Positions 1-14,300 are shown, numbered from the stretch's first letter. The stretch is DNA of 64,000 bases from Bryoerythrophyllum caledonicum (GCA_963971425.1 OZ020524.1:20885022-20949021), one strand, 5' to 3'. The notes: generated by a model from the sequence alone, not told the origin. A program made the numbers and translations.

Positions 1-1202
1 ATTCCCGTGAAATGAGTTTGTAGATTTTTGTGTCAAAATGTACCCAAAGCATAGATGTCATTTTGCTTAATCTAGTACACTCGTAGATTCTCACAAGCCA
101 TAAAAGTTCATCGCCCTTAAAGGCTTTACATAGACTTGTGGGACAAATAAATTGGGACCAAAACCATACAACTCTTGCTTCAAAAACTTTGCAACATAAT
201 TTTCGTGCACAGAGGTGACTTATGGACTAAGAGATCACATGAGGGTTTCACGCGTGGACCGTGGACTGAATTATGTCAAGAGGCCAAGTTTTGGAGTTGA
301 AAAAAATATTAAAATATGTAATTTGCGGAGTTTGGATCCTTGTAGTGTGAAAGCCTGAGGAACCGAGTTGAGAGGCTAAGACCCATACCATTTGGCCAAT
401 TCCAAGTCAAGTTTTACTTCTTAAGGGTCTTACTTTTATGAAATTTTCCTCTCTCGCATTCACTAGCCATGGAATCTACAAGGAAACACATTATTGGTAA
501 AAAAAAAATCAAGAAAATGGTCAAAATGCTCATTACTCAAAAAATTCCAGCATAAGCACCGGCAAATAAAAAAATTAGGTAAAAACATTTAGTTGAAAAT
601 TTGAATTAATAATTTAGGTAAAAAAAGTTGATTACTAAGTTGGATTAAAATTTGGGTAAAGAATTTGGATAAAATGTTGCAGGGTAAAATAAGTTATTGT
701 TTTAATCTAATGGTTGAGACCTTGTCAAATCTCAATATTTTAATAAAAAAAATGTTTGGCCCTCGGCAAGAGTTTGGTCTGAACAAGAATAGAAATCCAA
801 ACTTCTCTCAAGGGACCGAATTCTTGGTGCCGAAACCTCCAAAAAGTGTTGCCTTGTAGGCATTTTAGACGCCCTTGACCTCTCGACCTTTGGTCTGTGT
901 GTGAAAGCCGAGAGGCCGACCAAGGCTGATTTTGAGGCTCTAGACCAATCGAATTGCAAGTAGCACTTGGCCTCTCCATCCTTGGTCCGCACATGAAACC
1001 CCCCTCAATGTTGTTCTCCCCAAAAACAACTCACACTTTCTTTAATATATGTAGATTTGAGTTAAGAGATTACTGGATTCTTCCTCATCTAATAACTATT
1101 GAGTGTGAAAAAACATTAATACTATGAACGAAACAAGAAAAATGTCATTCAAACTTAAAGGAATTTAGAAATAATTCACCATGTAGGATGTAGGATGCTT
1201 TA
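1..1202. other. AT-rich intergenic DNA, no gene seen
   Basis: The sequence is AT-rich with many homopolymer runs. Short open frames are below 100 codons, overlap on both strands and show no recognisable motif. I see no supported gene. Confidence 0.5.
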
Positions 1203-1340
1203 GGGGCGGTTTACACTACGGACCAAGAACTCGTCCCATGCACCTCTAAAATTTGTGATTGGCCAATCGAGTTGATGGAGTCAATCACAGATTTTAGAGG
1301 TACATGGGACGAATTCTTGATCCGTAGTGTAAACCGCTCC
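1203..1340. mobile_element. Tourist/PIF-Harbinger-like MITE (138 bp)
   Basis: The whole element is a near-perfect inverted repeat. The left end reads GGGGCGGTTTACACTACGGA and the right end is its reverse complement with few changes. The inner arms (for example CCTCTAAAATTTGTGATTG against CAATCACAGATTTTAGAGG) continue the pairing, leaving about 20 bp of loop. TTA lies directly outside both ends (1200-1202 and 1341-1343), as expected of a PIF/Harbinger target duplication. There is no coding capacity. Confidence 0.75.
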
Positions 1341-2396
1341 TTAAACTAGAGAATGATCAATAACAGTCAACTTGCACCATGTTTGTGTACTTGGATGCAA
1401 AATCGTAGCTCCACTATATATGACTTCATTTTTATGGCCTAAAAATTAAAGTATGTGGTATAGAGATAAGTGCAAATTGTATTGCAATCGTGGACTCGTA
1501 AAGAAACATAAGAAAAAAAATTGAATGTTGTTCTTGACACTACAAATGACTAAACATTTTAAGGCATTCTTTTCCTTTATCTGAAGTTGGATTCAAACTT
1601 GTCATCGAAAAAAGTTTAAGAAAATTGTGATTTTCAATCAATGAGGCTTCATATGTCCAAATTATCTCTAACAAGAATTCCACAAGTTTATGTAGCTAAG
1701 AATTTTATATCTTGTTTCCACTCACAATTAAAAAACTTTAGAAGTTGGATAATGTCTTCTCAAAAGCACTTTCATCTCTAAAGCACCAGTTGTCCAAAAT
1801 TGGCTTTTTACAATGTCAATTCTGAGTGTGGTTTTTGATAATCTTTTCAAGTATGGGCTATTGTAAAATTTTGTGGATATAGAACTTTTTTCTCCATTAA
1901 AAATTGATGGAAAATAAATATTCATGCAATTTACTTAATTACCCAAAAAAAATTGAGATTTTGTATACAAGTAACTAAAATTACTTCTATTAGTTTTATT
2001 TATAAAAATCTATAGTGAAAAATCTTCCTATCAAGAGGAGTAAAAGTTTTCAAGCACCATGAAACTTTCATTCTTCCATACTATGAACACAAAATTTTGA
2101 GATTTAGCTCCTTTTTCCTTTTTTTGTCTACTTTAAGAGTACATTATTTTATGTTCAATCTAGATTTTAAAAGAAAGTGTATCATGTGTAATTTGTTTGA
2201 CCTTTTTATCTTGTAAAATTGTTTCGGATGTGCTAAAAACCTTTAATACACATAAGTGCTTTAGGACAAGTCCCTTACATAACATGGATTGTGTTGTAAA
2301 TAGTGGCAACTTTGAATACAATACAAATTTCATTTCTAAAAAAAAATAGGGAGTTGACCTTGTCAAACCAGGGTGCAAAAAGACTATTTAACTTGC
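1341..2396. other. AT-rich intergenic DNA, nothing recognised
   Basis: Only short, low-complexity open frames occur. I see no motif, RNA gene or repeat that can be supported. Confidence 0.4.
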
Positions 2397-2508
2397 TTTA
2401 ACGCTGTAAGGACAATGACCAAATGTGGTCCTCACCCGTCATAGATTTTGTCAGCATAATATATGACATGTGAGGACTAGATTTGGCCATTGTTCTTAAA
2501 AGGTTAAA
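2397..2508. mobile_element. Short MITE-like inverted repeat
   Basis: About 45 bp at the left (starting TTTAACGCTGTAAGGACAAT) pairs imperfectly with the right end (ending TTGTTCTTAAAAGGTTAAA), with shared blocks around CAATG-CCAAAT and AGTCCTCA. It has the size and form of a non-autonomous DNA transposon. The flanks (TTGC / TGCT) give no clear duplication, so the superfamily is unknown. Confidence 0.5.
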
Positions 2509-4724
2509 TGCTACGGGTATAATCTTCCAATCCATGTAGTAAAATTATAAACAATTTGATGCTTTCTTCTCATAGTATATAACAAAATCCTATGGTTAGA
2601 AGTGGAATGAAATCAATATTTGTAGATGTGTTATATTGAAGTTCTATTTTCCAAAACATAGTCATGGTCCTTTAGGGGTTGAATAGCAACATCATAATCA
2701 TAAATATTTTATTACTTGTACAACAACTTCTCAAAGAAAAATTGAATATTTGAACTTTGAAAATTAACAAATGATCTAAAAATTCAAATATAAAATTTCC
2801 CACAAGGATAAATACTCTGGTGAATGATTTTTGTTCAACTATTGAAAGTTTGAGAAATTTGAAAAAAAAGGTTGATTTCAAAATAGTAAAAATAAATTTT
2901 TGCAAACCAACTTGTATTTAGTGTTCTAATAATCAACCCCTAAAGGACCATGACAATGTTCTCCAAAACCACTCTAGAATTGCCCCTCTAAGATGAGATG
3001 TTATGAAACCATTCAAACATCTTTTAACTAGTTTCAATTGTAGGATGTTTTAAGTTAAGTACTATAAAAAGACGTTCAAAAACATTTTGTAAACTTGATC
3101 GTGCGGATAAAAAATTGCGTGCATTTGCATTGTGCAGTGTAGTTTTTTTCTCCCATGTGTGGACATGATCATTGTACTTTGACTCAAAATAAAGGCATGT
3201 CTTTTTGTTACACATTGCATAAACTTTATGGAAATATGTTCTACCATGTGTTAGGTCATTGCATGCTAAACATCACAAATAATCAAAGGATTTATGACAA
3301 GGAAAAAGGCCTTGAAATGACTAGAGTAGAGAATGTGGCCATGCCATTAGCAAAGCTATGTATATTTTTAATTAAATAATAATAGTCTAATTTCAAATTG
3401 AACGTTGGATGAAAGAAAAATACAATAAAATAAATAAAGAATTCACAATTTCTATGCATTATAAAGTAAAATCAATGAGGCATGGCGGGAGTTTCATTTC
3501 ACTACTGTGTGCCAAAAAGTACTATTCATTCTATAATACCCTACCTAGGTGCCCAAAAGTCTTGCTTTTGATGTTTAAAGTGCCATAATTATTTCTCTAT
3601 TAAAAAATAAAAATGAAATACCCCCTTGCAGCTTATCACAAATTTGATTTTAAATACTTATAGGAAAATGAAATATTCAAATTTAGGTTTTTCCCCAACC
3701 GGCTCAAATTTCATTTTTGTCTCCCGAACCGGCACTCAATCTTTTAGGGATTAAAGAAGATGAATTTATTATCATTGGATAGAATATTATTGAATCATGG
3801 TGCAACTCACAATACCAAGTAATGTTCTGCAATTTCCAATAAAAATTTGAGCTTCAAAATTTCAAATTAAGGTGAACTAGAATAAATAAAGTGGGTGGTT
3901 ATGCCAATCATTATTGAAACATATACAGTGAATATCTGGACTTCATGATATGAACCCAAATTTGAAGACCTGTAAAATGTCTCCAGGAGTCACTTCGCCA
4001 TTAATGACACGTGTCAAGAAGAGACACCCCAACTTTCCATTTTTCAGTAAATTATTAAAATTCACAGTTTTTAAATGATTTTTTAATGTGAATCTTGGCG
4101 GATATTGAGGATGCCCATGCATGTCAATCATTTGTAACACTGTCCTTGGAAATGATTTGGCACGCATTTTCTGTAGGTTAGTGCATGACTCTTTTGTGAT
4201 TACAAGGTTTGATTATTGATGTGAGAAGTAATGTTATAATCTACTTGTTGCCTTCACTTGTTCACGTACAACGTTCATTTGCAATAGGGACATGGACTTT
4301 GTCTCCTTAAGTCCATGCAATCAGTGTATGCTACAATTAGTGTGTGCTAAGTCGTAGTTTAGGACTGTTCAATGTAGCATGGAATCTTCACATTGAGAAA
4401 GAATCATTTGGAAGGGTTTACCACCTCGTAAAATACACACATGATGAAATCTCAATTTAACCATTTGTTGATGATATTCTACATCCTGCCAAATTTATAT
4501 GCGATTCTATTGGGCAGCATTTGAAAACCATGTGTTTGTATACGTTTTAAACTGAAGGGTAGTACTTTATAGTGTAAACTCGGGTATCATGATTCTCTTA
4601 GAAAATGAGCTCTATTCAAGTTTCTTGGAAGTGGAGTTGAGTCTATGGCAAAAATTTTAAACTCTTGAATTTTGACCTTGTCTCTCATTTTCTTTTGGTA
4701 GCATGGCTTTCATATACATAAAAT
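2509..4724. other. AT-rich intergenic DNA with two TTAA-family termini
   Basis: Two inverted copies of a terminal motif occur here. One ends GGTCCTTTAGGGGTTGA (about 2666-2682) and the other begins TCAACCCCTAAAGGACC (about 2933). They match the ends of the TTAA-flanked elements at 41441 and 19287, but point away from each other, so they look like ends of two elements whose partners are lost. No gene is supported. Confidence 0.4.
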
Positions 4725-5578
4725 GTAACCCTTAAAGGACATTTTGCCCCTCGAATGACTTTTGAGAGTTTTAGCAAGCTCATAAATATAATATATATAG
4801 CATTTTCTAAAATTAGACATTGGAATTCTAGAAAGCTTTGATGAGGTATTTTTTTATTTTTGGTTTTTGGATTTATTGGGAAGAAGTCATGTGCTTCAAT
4901 CATTAGAAGCTAGACTTTGGAAATGCTAGGCAAGGCACTGGAAAACTTAATAGTACAATTTTTTGAGGCGGGCCATAGCAAAGAAAAGTCTAGAGGGAAA
5001 ACCATGCAATGTTTGTAATTAGAATGCATAGAAAGGACATTGAAATTAAGAGCTTTTGTTTTGTTATTGTCAAAATATTATTATCCCTTGGTAGAAGAAA
5101 GCATGATGACTTCGTATACCATTTGGAACTTCATTTATTTAAATAAAAAAGTAAAAGTGCTATGCTAAGGGAATCACCCCTTGTTTATCCCTAGACATTA
5201 CACAAATCTTTTATTTATTCTGAACCCTTCCATTACTTGCAATTTTTGGCATGCAATGACCTAACAGAGGGTAGACCATAGTTCCATAGTTTTTTTTGCA
5301 ATGTGCAATGGAAAATTATACCATTATTTTGAGTCAATGTATGGTGACCCTATGCGGGCATGATAGTGAATATCAATATTGCACCCTTCACATGCATGTA
5401 TCTTACAATCCGCCTTGTCAAAGTTTACAAATACTTTGGAGTATCTTCTTGTAGTTCTGAAATTACATATGCTAAAGTTGCAAATAGAAAAAAAGTGTTA
5501 GTCTTATGATATCTCATATTGAGGAGGCAGTTTTGGAGTGGTTTTGGTGAAATGTAGGAACGGTTTTTGAGGGGTTAA
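4725..5578. mobile_element. Candidate TTAA-flanked DNA element, decayed copy
   Basis: The left end reads GTAA then CCCTTAAAGGAC. The right end reads GAGGGG then TTAA. The reverse complement of the right terminus (CCCCTCAAAAACC, then an AAAACCACTCCAAAACTGCC block) resembles the left terminus of the element at 41441. About 850 bp in length, no transposase ORF. Only the ends support the family link; the interior is too diverged to align by eye. Confidence 0.4.
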
Positions 5579-6549
5579 AAATTACAATGTAGGCCTAGTT
5601 GATGTTGTAGGCAAAGCAGCTTCTGTACCCACAGAGATTTATCTGAAACCTAAATAAGCTATGATATCCGTCACCAACCCATGCACCACAAAGAAGTTGC
5701 TAATTGCACAATCAAGTGCTCGGTGCATGGATGGAATGTTTTGAGATGCTCGCTACGCACGTGGGCTACATACCTGTTCAATTGCCACTCTCTGTGAATC
5801 AAATAATTAGTTTACGTGTATCAAAACAGGAGAAGAACATACTTCAATGAAAGGAATATCCATCAAAAACAAACTCAATGGACACAAACAAATACATGTA
5901 TTTTTAAAAAATTCAAAATAATTGATTCTGTTTTTGTTTTTTGACCTGTATATAAATAATTATTTTGGGAATACTTATTTCTATGGTGGTACAAAAGATA
6001 TCACAACATTTCACATTGCCCAACCAATTTTATATCATTTAAAAACAGTTTCCAAATTCTAGGTATGAAAGCAGACAAATATCCCATTCATGATGCTCTT
6101 GAGTGCGACGTCATAATAAGGGTCCAAGCATGGCATGTCTTCAAACACAAACGCCCCATGATCACCCCAAGCATTCCCATCACTGGTCACCCTCCACCAC
6201 AAAAGCACTGTACGCACAGTTTGGTTTGGCAACAAAATAATTCTTTGAATATCTCTCGAACACTACTTTTTGGAAAAAAAATGAAATGAATAAGAATGAG
6301 TAATTTTTTTTGTGTAAAATAAAAATGAGTAAATAACAAATTCTCCTAAAACATCCTGAAACGGACATTAATCCTTAAAAATAGAAATAGAAATAAAAAA
6401 TGATGAAAAAGGAAATGAAAATTTGCTTTTTGTATTTCCATCACCCAACCAAACTTGTGCTTTGCATTCCGTAGCTTTTAACATTCTAAGGGAGAAGTTG
6501 CACATTCCATGCCATTGCCATGCTACCTCTCTTTGTAGCATAATAAGGT
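5579..6549. other. AT-rich intergenic DNA
   Basis: No gene, RNA or repeat is supported. Short frames here lack coding character. Confidence 0.4.
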
Positions 6550-7050
6550 TATCCTTTCATGACCGATGATACCGCAGGCGGTGTAACGAAAGGCTACATA
6601 TACCACCCCAAATCTAAGAAGCACGCAATTGGGTCCCTGGTCGGGTTTGGGTCGCCTACCTGCCACCCCAATGTAACCACACGTAACTTACGCATACTAC
6701 CACACCACATCCACAAAAGGCATCATCGCCGGCCACGACAAGAACCACTCTCCACGTCAGCACACGCTCACACGCCACGTTGGACGTCCCGCCACGCCAC
6801 CTCAGCACACTCCCTACGCCACGTCGGACGCGAGGCCCACATCTACCCCACTCCTAGATCTCCGATTAGGGTTAGACTCCCTCTCTCTCTCGCTGTCCCT
6901 CGCTCGAGGTGAAGCTGGCTATGGCCCCGGACGCGCAGGGCCCGCGACGAACTGCACCATCGCCAGACAGCGCAGCATCGCCCTTCCGATCGAACGTGCT
7001 TTCGCACGCCCGTAGAATGGAAGCGAGGCGACTACTCTAGCTTTCTCTCC

Positions 7051-7082
<32 letters not shown>

Positions 7083-8386
7083 CGCGTGTGTGTCCCTTGA
7101 TCTCCTTCCCTTCCACCGCGACCTTTTCCTGTCAACCGTGTGAGCTCAGGGCCTTTTTTCGTTGGTTGATTCTACGCCTGATTGGACACTTCGTAGTAGA
7201 GATTGGGAGGGAGTTAGTAGGAGAGAGAATACTTCTTGGTTTGGGTTGTTGATGAAGTTGGAGTTTGAGAGAGGAGTAGTGCTAGTGAGGAGGCCATAGA
7301 GCTACTAGTTGGAGTTGGTGGTTTGGTTTAGCGTGAGGGAGTTAAGGTGGTGAGTGTGGTGAGGAAAGCTTTATTGGTTTCTTGTGACCGTTTTATGCAA
7401 CTTTGGGTTCAGTTTTTGGATCTGGGATTAGGAAGGAGAGTGGGAGAGAGAAGAGAATTCTGTGGACTTGGTGTTTGGGGAGTGAAGTTTGGAAAGCTGA
7501 GTTGAGCTTCGTTTGCGTGGAGTTTTTCTATCGGTTCTTATTGTTCGGAGAGCTCATGTAGGTTGACTGTTTCTTCCTGTTGTAACCCATAAGTCGGGAG
7601 GATGTGTGTTTTCAGTTACTCAGAAGCTGTGGCCGATAGAGTTACCTTAGGGTGAGTGCTGCTGCATCGGAGACCTGTTCCGTAGTTGTAGACTTGCAAT
7701 CGAAGCTGTCGATGGGTTATGAAGCTCTTTTCACTCATCGCTGTGGTCCTGGTTGTGATAAGAATTGGTTGCGGGGTTCGTTTTTATATTTTTATATTTT
7801 TAGCCGACAGTCCAGCTGTTAAGTGTATTTTATAATTTGAACACATCGGTGCATGTGTAGTCCAATTTCCGGTTGCTAACTGTAGTCTTTTTGGCATTGA
7901 AGTGCCAAAAAGTCTACATTCTGTAGGAATTCTCGACCTCAAAAGCATAGGGTCTGACTTAAATTCAGACCCTATTCATTCGCCGAATGTGGCTTGTTCA
8001 AGTGATGCGGTGCCTTTCAGCTCAGTCAGTTTTGAAGTAATTCTCTTCTGCTTGGAATTATTGATTATTTATTCATGGTGTGTATTAACAGTTAATGGTG
8101 GCTTTTTCTTTATCTTCCAGGGAACCACTGTAATCACATGTGGATTGGGAGTGACGAAGTTGCAAAGTTGATGCAGCCATCATGACTGAACCATGCACTG
8201 TTTTGGACTCAAAGATGAGCCAGGAACCTGACAGAAGGCCCCATAATCACAAGGATAGAACACAGTTTCACCAATTTGCCAACAAATTCTATGAGCTCAT
8301 TTGAATAGACATTGACTGCCATTTCGAGTTTGGAGTTGGTGTGGATAACTTAGTCAGCGATTAGAGATGCTCCCGAAGGAGGGTAC
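6550..8386 (+). promoter_or_regulatory. Probable promoter and 5' UTR of the DENN-domain gene
   Basis: Base composition changes sharply from AT-rich to GC-richer at about 6550 and stays so up to the start codon at 8387. The stretch contains a pyrimidine/CG tract (about 7040-7094), purine-rich transcribed-looking DNA, and an acceptor-like TTTATCTTCCAG just before 8121, suggesting a spliced leader. The exact transcription start is not determinable, and the open frames here are short and overlapping. The region may also hold upstream ATGs. Confidence 0.45.
7040..7094. repeat. Compound microsatellite (CT)n(CG)n(GT)n
   Basis: A run of CT dinucleotides passes into about nine CG dinucleotides and then GTGTGTGT. 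It lies in the presumed promoter or 5' UTR of the DENN gene. The alternating purine-pyrimidine part could adopt Z-DNA; that is inference only. Confidence 0.85.
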
Positions 8387-11300
8387 ATGCAGAGGTTTGG
8401 GCATCTAGGAGAGGGACTGATGAAGTATGTGATGGCGGAGGAGGAACAGAGCCATGTGGGCCATGAGCCTGAGAAGCAGCGGCATTCCTCGCTCTTTACC
8501 CAGACGACAGCGGAGGAGGCGCGCCTTGCCGTTGAAGCGGCGGCGGCTGTGAGGCCTCCTCCTTCCATCGTCATCTCTGCCAAGCATCAGCAGAGCTCCA
8601 CCAGTTTCCTCAAGCTCAAGAAGAGCTTCCAGAAGGCTCTCAAGTGGCCCAACAATCACAAGGATAGAACACAGAGGAACTTGTTCAACCCGGAGGTGCT
8701 CACACGCCAGAAGCGCCAATGGAGCGAGTCACAAATGCGAGCTTTGGTGAGTGGTCTTGCAATTGTAGGAGCTCTTGTAGCGCTCATTTTGTGGATTGCT
8801 GACTGCATTGTGGTGTGCAGGAAAGGAAGCATCCAATGAAGGAGCCTTCGTCTTTCTTTGAGCATTTTGTAGTGGTTGGCTTGCGACCACACTCGGACGT
8901 GCAATCTATAGAAGCTGCTTTTGCCAAGAAGAAGCTGTGCCAACGTGATGGAGAGAAAACAGGAGTAGATTCTGGCAATCATAAAGCTCCTACTCTAGAA
9001 CCTGAGGTAGCAGCAGCAGCAACTGTGACCATGTCTTTTCTGCAATTGGAGAAGAATCATTCGTTTTAATGTGATGTGATGTGCTGGTTCCTTTTTCAGG
9101 TCTTATTCAAGTATCCGCTTAGCAAGAGACTTCCCATGAGAAGCAGTGAGCTGCCCCACTTTTGCTTTCCTTCGGGAGTTGAGGTGCGTCTTAACATGCC
9201 TCAGTTGACTTATGTAATTGAGCTATACAGAAGTGTGGATGCCGATTTTTCATTGCTTTGTTCCCTTTCTTGAACTTTTTTGTTACAGCTTCATTTTATT
9301 TCTTGTGTCTTTGGATGTTATGCAGACATTTGTTGGTGAATGGGCTGTCATTATACTAATTTTGGTGAAATGCAGGCTCGAGTTATGGAGCGGACTCCAT
9401 CCATGAGCGAACTGAATGATATTATGTACAGCCAGGTATGTAATAACATTCGAGCAAAAAAGTTGCTGATATACTGAAGTCTGACGGTCTTGCACATAAT
9501 CTTACTTTGGAAGTGTTTTATTTTTGTTTCTCAGAGCCATCAAAACCGCGATGATCATTCATTTGTGTTTCTTATCAAGGTTAGTAATATCTTGCTCCTC
9601 ATGTCCTCTACATTATTCTCTTTCATTGAGGTTGTGATCCCCTGGTGACGATTGCTCAGTTTCAGCATTTTGGTGTGGTTATTTTTTCTCAGGTCGCAGA
9701 CAACGCAACACTTTACGGTGTCTGTGTATTTGTACCCGAAATGGTGCAAAGGGCTCCAGCCTTCCTGTCAATGAACTCAGAATTGTCTCCACGGCGGTTC
9801 CCTCGTGGGCGTTATTTAATCTCTGCTCCTCGTTGCTACTGCCTTCTCACAAGGCTGCCTTACTTCGACCTCCATTTTGAAGTTCTCAACAGGTGGGTGA
9901 TTCTCAACAGTTCTCAACAGGTCTTGTTGAGATTCATCTCACTCTCAGAAATAAACCCTAAACAAGACCTCTTGGTTGACAAGAAAAAGTTGATGGTTTA
10001 AACACCTTAAGAATTGGTGCTTTTGTTACCTGGTCAAAATCGAATCTAATTCTTACATGGTCATTATCAGACCTGCTTGTTAGCTGGTCATAATCTAATC
10101 TGCGTGTTACATGGTCATAATCTGCTTGTTACATGGTTAAAGATCTAATCTGCTTGTTAGCTGGTCGTGATTTGATCTGCTTGTTACCTGAATTATTATA
10201 ACCTGGTCATAAATTCATCTTTTTGTTACCTGGTCACAACTTAATCTGCTTGTGTGCATTTCCTATTTCTTTCCTCAACAGCATTATTGCACAGGAGCGA
10301 CTGGACCGCATCACAGAGTGCGTGAAGGAGTTGAGTCTCGTAGAACAAGTGCCATCCATGGTGAAGGTCAGCAGCAAGAACCACAGTGTCCGGCAGAGCT
10401 CCCCCTCGCCCGACGACCCCGACGGCTGGATGGACAGCGCCATCCCCGTCCACAGTGTCTTGGGCGCCGCGGCGGCCGCAGCTGGGTTTATTTCTGAGAG
10501 TGAGATGAACTCCTTTGCTTCCCGAGGCTCAGGCCGTATGTCCCCAGACACGACCTCGGAATGTGTGTCGCCGCAGCCGTTCTCTCCACGAGCAGAGCTT
10601 CATCGTCTCTCTAACGTTGAGAATGGAACAGAAAACGGCTTTAGAGGAGACATGGAGGTGCGTTTCTCTTCACAAGAGGGGTAATTTTATTGACACTTCT
10701 GTAAAGTCACCCAAAATTTCAGTAAGATTCTGGTTTTTTAAATTTATAATACTAGTGTTCTCCTAATCTTACTAGCTATTAGATCAATGGAAGAGCTTGG
10801 TGGTGTCTCAACTAGAATCTTTACCTAAGTATGGAAAAACTTGGTTGCCTCTAAACTTAAGTTGGAAATAGTTTAAGTGGCCTTTGAGAGTGAAGGAGGA
10901 GTGGTCCTGTCCGTTATTTGTGAGGTCAACGAAAGTTTGAATAAGATACCCGTTCTTTGATTTGTTCACTTTTAACAGCTATTAGATACGGAAGAGCTTG
11001 GTGGTCTCTAAACTCTAGTTAGAACTAGTTTTAGCTGCCTTTGAGAGGTCATCTTTTACCATGGATTTTATCCGCCTTTTTTCTCCGTGACCTGATTATT
11101 GGAATTTAGAGCCAATTTCGGTCCTGACTTTTATTACCTAGACTAAGAAAAGAAGTCAAAACTCACGGTATCTTTGCTTCGCTCTACAAATAACTCTAGA
11201 GAGGGGCTTGAGAATATTGTAGATTGCTCCAAGTAATGTGGCCTTTGCCTTTATTTAGGGTAGAATATGGCTTTAATGCATTACTTAATCCTGCAGGTGC

Positions 11301-14300
11301 ATCCAGAAGAGATGATAGAAGTGACATCAAAGCTCTCCAACGGCGATGTGACCACTCCTCTAACAAGTGCACGATTGGAAAGAGCAGATGACATGGGGTC
11401 CAGCTCAAGCCTGGGCACGCTCCAGGCGCAATCTAGTGGCAGAGGGCATGAACGAGTGGACAGCTTTGAATCAGTGTACAGGTATGTGAGTTGGAGTAAT
11501 TTTTCAGCTTTGTAATAACATCAGAGTTACACGAAACTAAATTCGATTTATGTGTGACCAGTGGCTTCAATGCTGATTCACTTCGGAGCAACGATTCTGA
11601 TGATGAGCATGACGATGATACTTCGCCTTCTGGACAGGAAGACAATTATGGAGCGAAAGCCGTCCTTGATTGGGCTGAGGTGTGTGTATTCTTATCTCAT
11701 GGAATTCATAAGATTCTTAGCAAGACACTAGAGTTATTTGTAATGTCATCCGAAGTTTCAGTAAGATATCCCCTCTTTGGTTTATCATACTCCTTATTCT
11801 TCACTCTGTATCGTTAGAAGAGCTCGGTGGTCTATAGACCCAAGTCAAAGTAAATTTTAGCCGTCTTTGAGAGTGAAGAAAGAGCTAGTATGGGATACAA
11901 TAAATATCAGTCGCCTTTCTCTCCTTAGAGCTAATTTTAGTTTAGTTGAGAATCATTTAGAGGTGACTTAAATGATTAGAGGAGGTTCTTGTCATGTTGA
12001 AACTTTGATGGGTGCTTCTTCAAATGAATACAGGGATTCTTGAAACCTTTTGCATGGAATCATGTCTGACTTGAAAACGTTGGAATTCGTGCATCAGGCC
12101 AACAAGAATGACTCCTTGCGTGTGGTGGTTGGTTATCACCAGCTCCGTATTCCCAATCCAGGCGAAACAATTCGCTTCCAGCCGTTAGAACACTTGACGA
12201 CCATAACCTTCACCCGAGGCGGCCAGGCGATGCCTAGCTTCGAGAATGGAGTGCTGGAGTTGAAGCATTGTAAAAGCAATTTGGAGGTCGCCGAGGTTGT
12301 TATTTCGTACATTATTTTGAGAGTCTGGTACAGGTTAAAGAATTTTATTCTTTTCATGTTCCATGTTATAATTCTGAAAGGTGCCATTCCTTTCCATACT
12401 GTTTCTGCAGCTGTTTCTATGCATACTTCATCCACAGGGTTCTAGGATCTTAATATGAAGTAATCAAACTAAATGTTCTTTTGGTTCAGGCCCGAGCTGC
12501 AGCAATGGCTGCAGAAGAATGTGACGCTTTAGCTGTTTGGTCGGTGGCTACAATTTGCAGAGAACTTTCCCTTCAGAACGTAAGATAGCCCTATGCCCCC
12601 CCCACCCCCCGCTTTTTTTTCTTTCTCTTTCTGCTAATCACTGGCAATCCCTTTACCTATTATTTGGGTGGGTGATGATGCCAGGTGCTAGCTATGCTTT
12701 CGTGTACTTTATTGGAGAAGCAGATGGTGGTCATCTGTCCTAACCTGGTTAGTACATCTTATTCTGATCATTCGATATCTGTTTCTGGTAAATGCTTAGA
12801 ATCTAGTCCAAGGCCTGTACGGGACCATAGAGTACCTTAGTTAGGCATTTAATGAAAAAGGAACTTAATGTACTAGTGAGTATTTTCTTTTCTTCAGGCA
12901 GCTCATGTCAATGTTATCAGAATCATCCAAAATTTGGAGGACTCATGGCTCTTTTTTCCTTTCATGGCAGGGCGTTCTGTCTGCGGTGGTTTTGGCCATG
13001 AAGCCCATGATTCGACCCTACGTATGGCAATGCCTGCTTCTTCCTGTGAGTCATTTGAGATTCACTAAAGACTATGATTCTTTTCACTTCGCTATGTTGC
13101 ATCTTTACGTTTGTTAGGTGTATTCCTTTAGGGCATCAGCAAGGTCACAAGCCACCCTATAAATCAACTCGTCCCATTAATTCCAAGAGTCGAAGGGACA
13201 ATGTCTACTCATTCAATGATGATCTTTTTGTTTACAAAATCGTAGCCTTTCGAAGTAGGTCAACCTGCTAATAATTGTGCTTTTTGTCCATTTCAGGTTC
13301 TTCCTAACAAGATGCTGGACTTTCTCGATGCTCCAGTGCCTTACATTGTGAGGACACTACCCTCTGACTTAGAACTGTCAAATGACCTGATTGAGCTCTT
13401 CTATTCTTCATCGGTAGCATCACCCTGGCCTTTGAGTTGTGAGAGAACGGGGTTATGGAATGCACATCCTGATATGATCTGAGTACTATTTTCAAGTGAA
13501 AAATATTATGCGAGCTTACCTCTGTCTCTGTTGCAGGTTGGCGTACAGAACAAATCCTTTGAGGTTCAATCGAAGGTGGCAAATCTAGTCCGTGTCAATG
13601 TGTTGAAGAATAAGGTGAGTCTCTCAGTTCTAGAATTCAACGGGAAGTTCATATTGGATTGTGAACCAAACTTTGATGATTTTCTCTCTAGCTTCTCAAG
13701 GTTTGAGTGAAAAATGATAATCCAGGTATCCATGTCTTCGATTCCGACGCTTCCTGAGTACAACAAACTTGTATCCGAGCTGGAACCGTTCCACTCGCAG
13801 TTGGCAGCCGCGGGTGGCTCTGCTCGGAGACATCCAGTTCATCACACCAATGAGGCTCAGGTGTGTTCCATTCTTTGTAGAGTGAGACAAGGATTCTATG
13901 AATTTTGGCGTCTATTCTCATTTTAAATGATTAGAATGCGCCCGAAATTGCTCTCAATGAATCTATAATAAGCTCGACGAGGAAAAATGCGGCTAAGATC
14001 CACGTTACAACATGACCTCCTTTTTCCTACTCAAAGGCGTCTAAACCACCTCTCACTTGAGTTTAGTGACTGCCAAGCTTTTCCATGATTCTAGTTGAGA
14101 TACCACCAAGCTCTTTCATTGACCTAATATCTAGTAGTATTATTACCAGTTAAGATGGGTGTCTTATTCAAACCTAACAGATTACTAAATTCTTCAAAAT
14201 TACTAGTTCATATTTCTTAATTCTTCTGACCATCCAGTGTGGATTTAGAAAACCATTCGATCAGGAAATGTAGGCCAAGTAGACAAAACTGATGTTGGGT

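Noticed and set aside
6559-6912. 117-codon Arg/His-rich plus frame upstream of the DENN gene
   Set aside because: It is GC-rich leader or promoter DNA with no homology that I recognise, and no clear splice link to the DENN exons.
12050-12097. Extra coding sequence from ATG at 12050 in the DENN gene
   Set aside because: Using the acceptor at 12033 brings a stop in phase. The acceptor at 12097 keeps the frame and joins LDWAE to ANKNDSLRVVV as in relatives, so 12050-12097 is read as intron.
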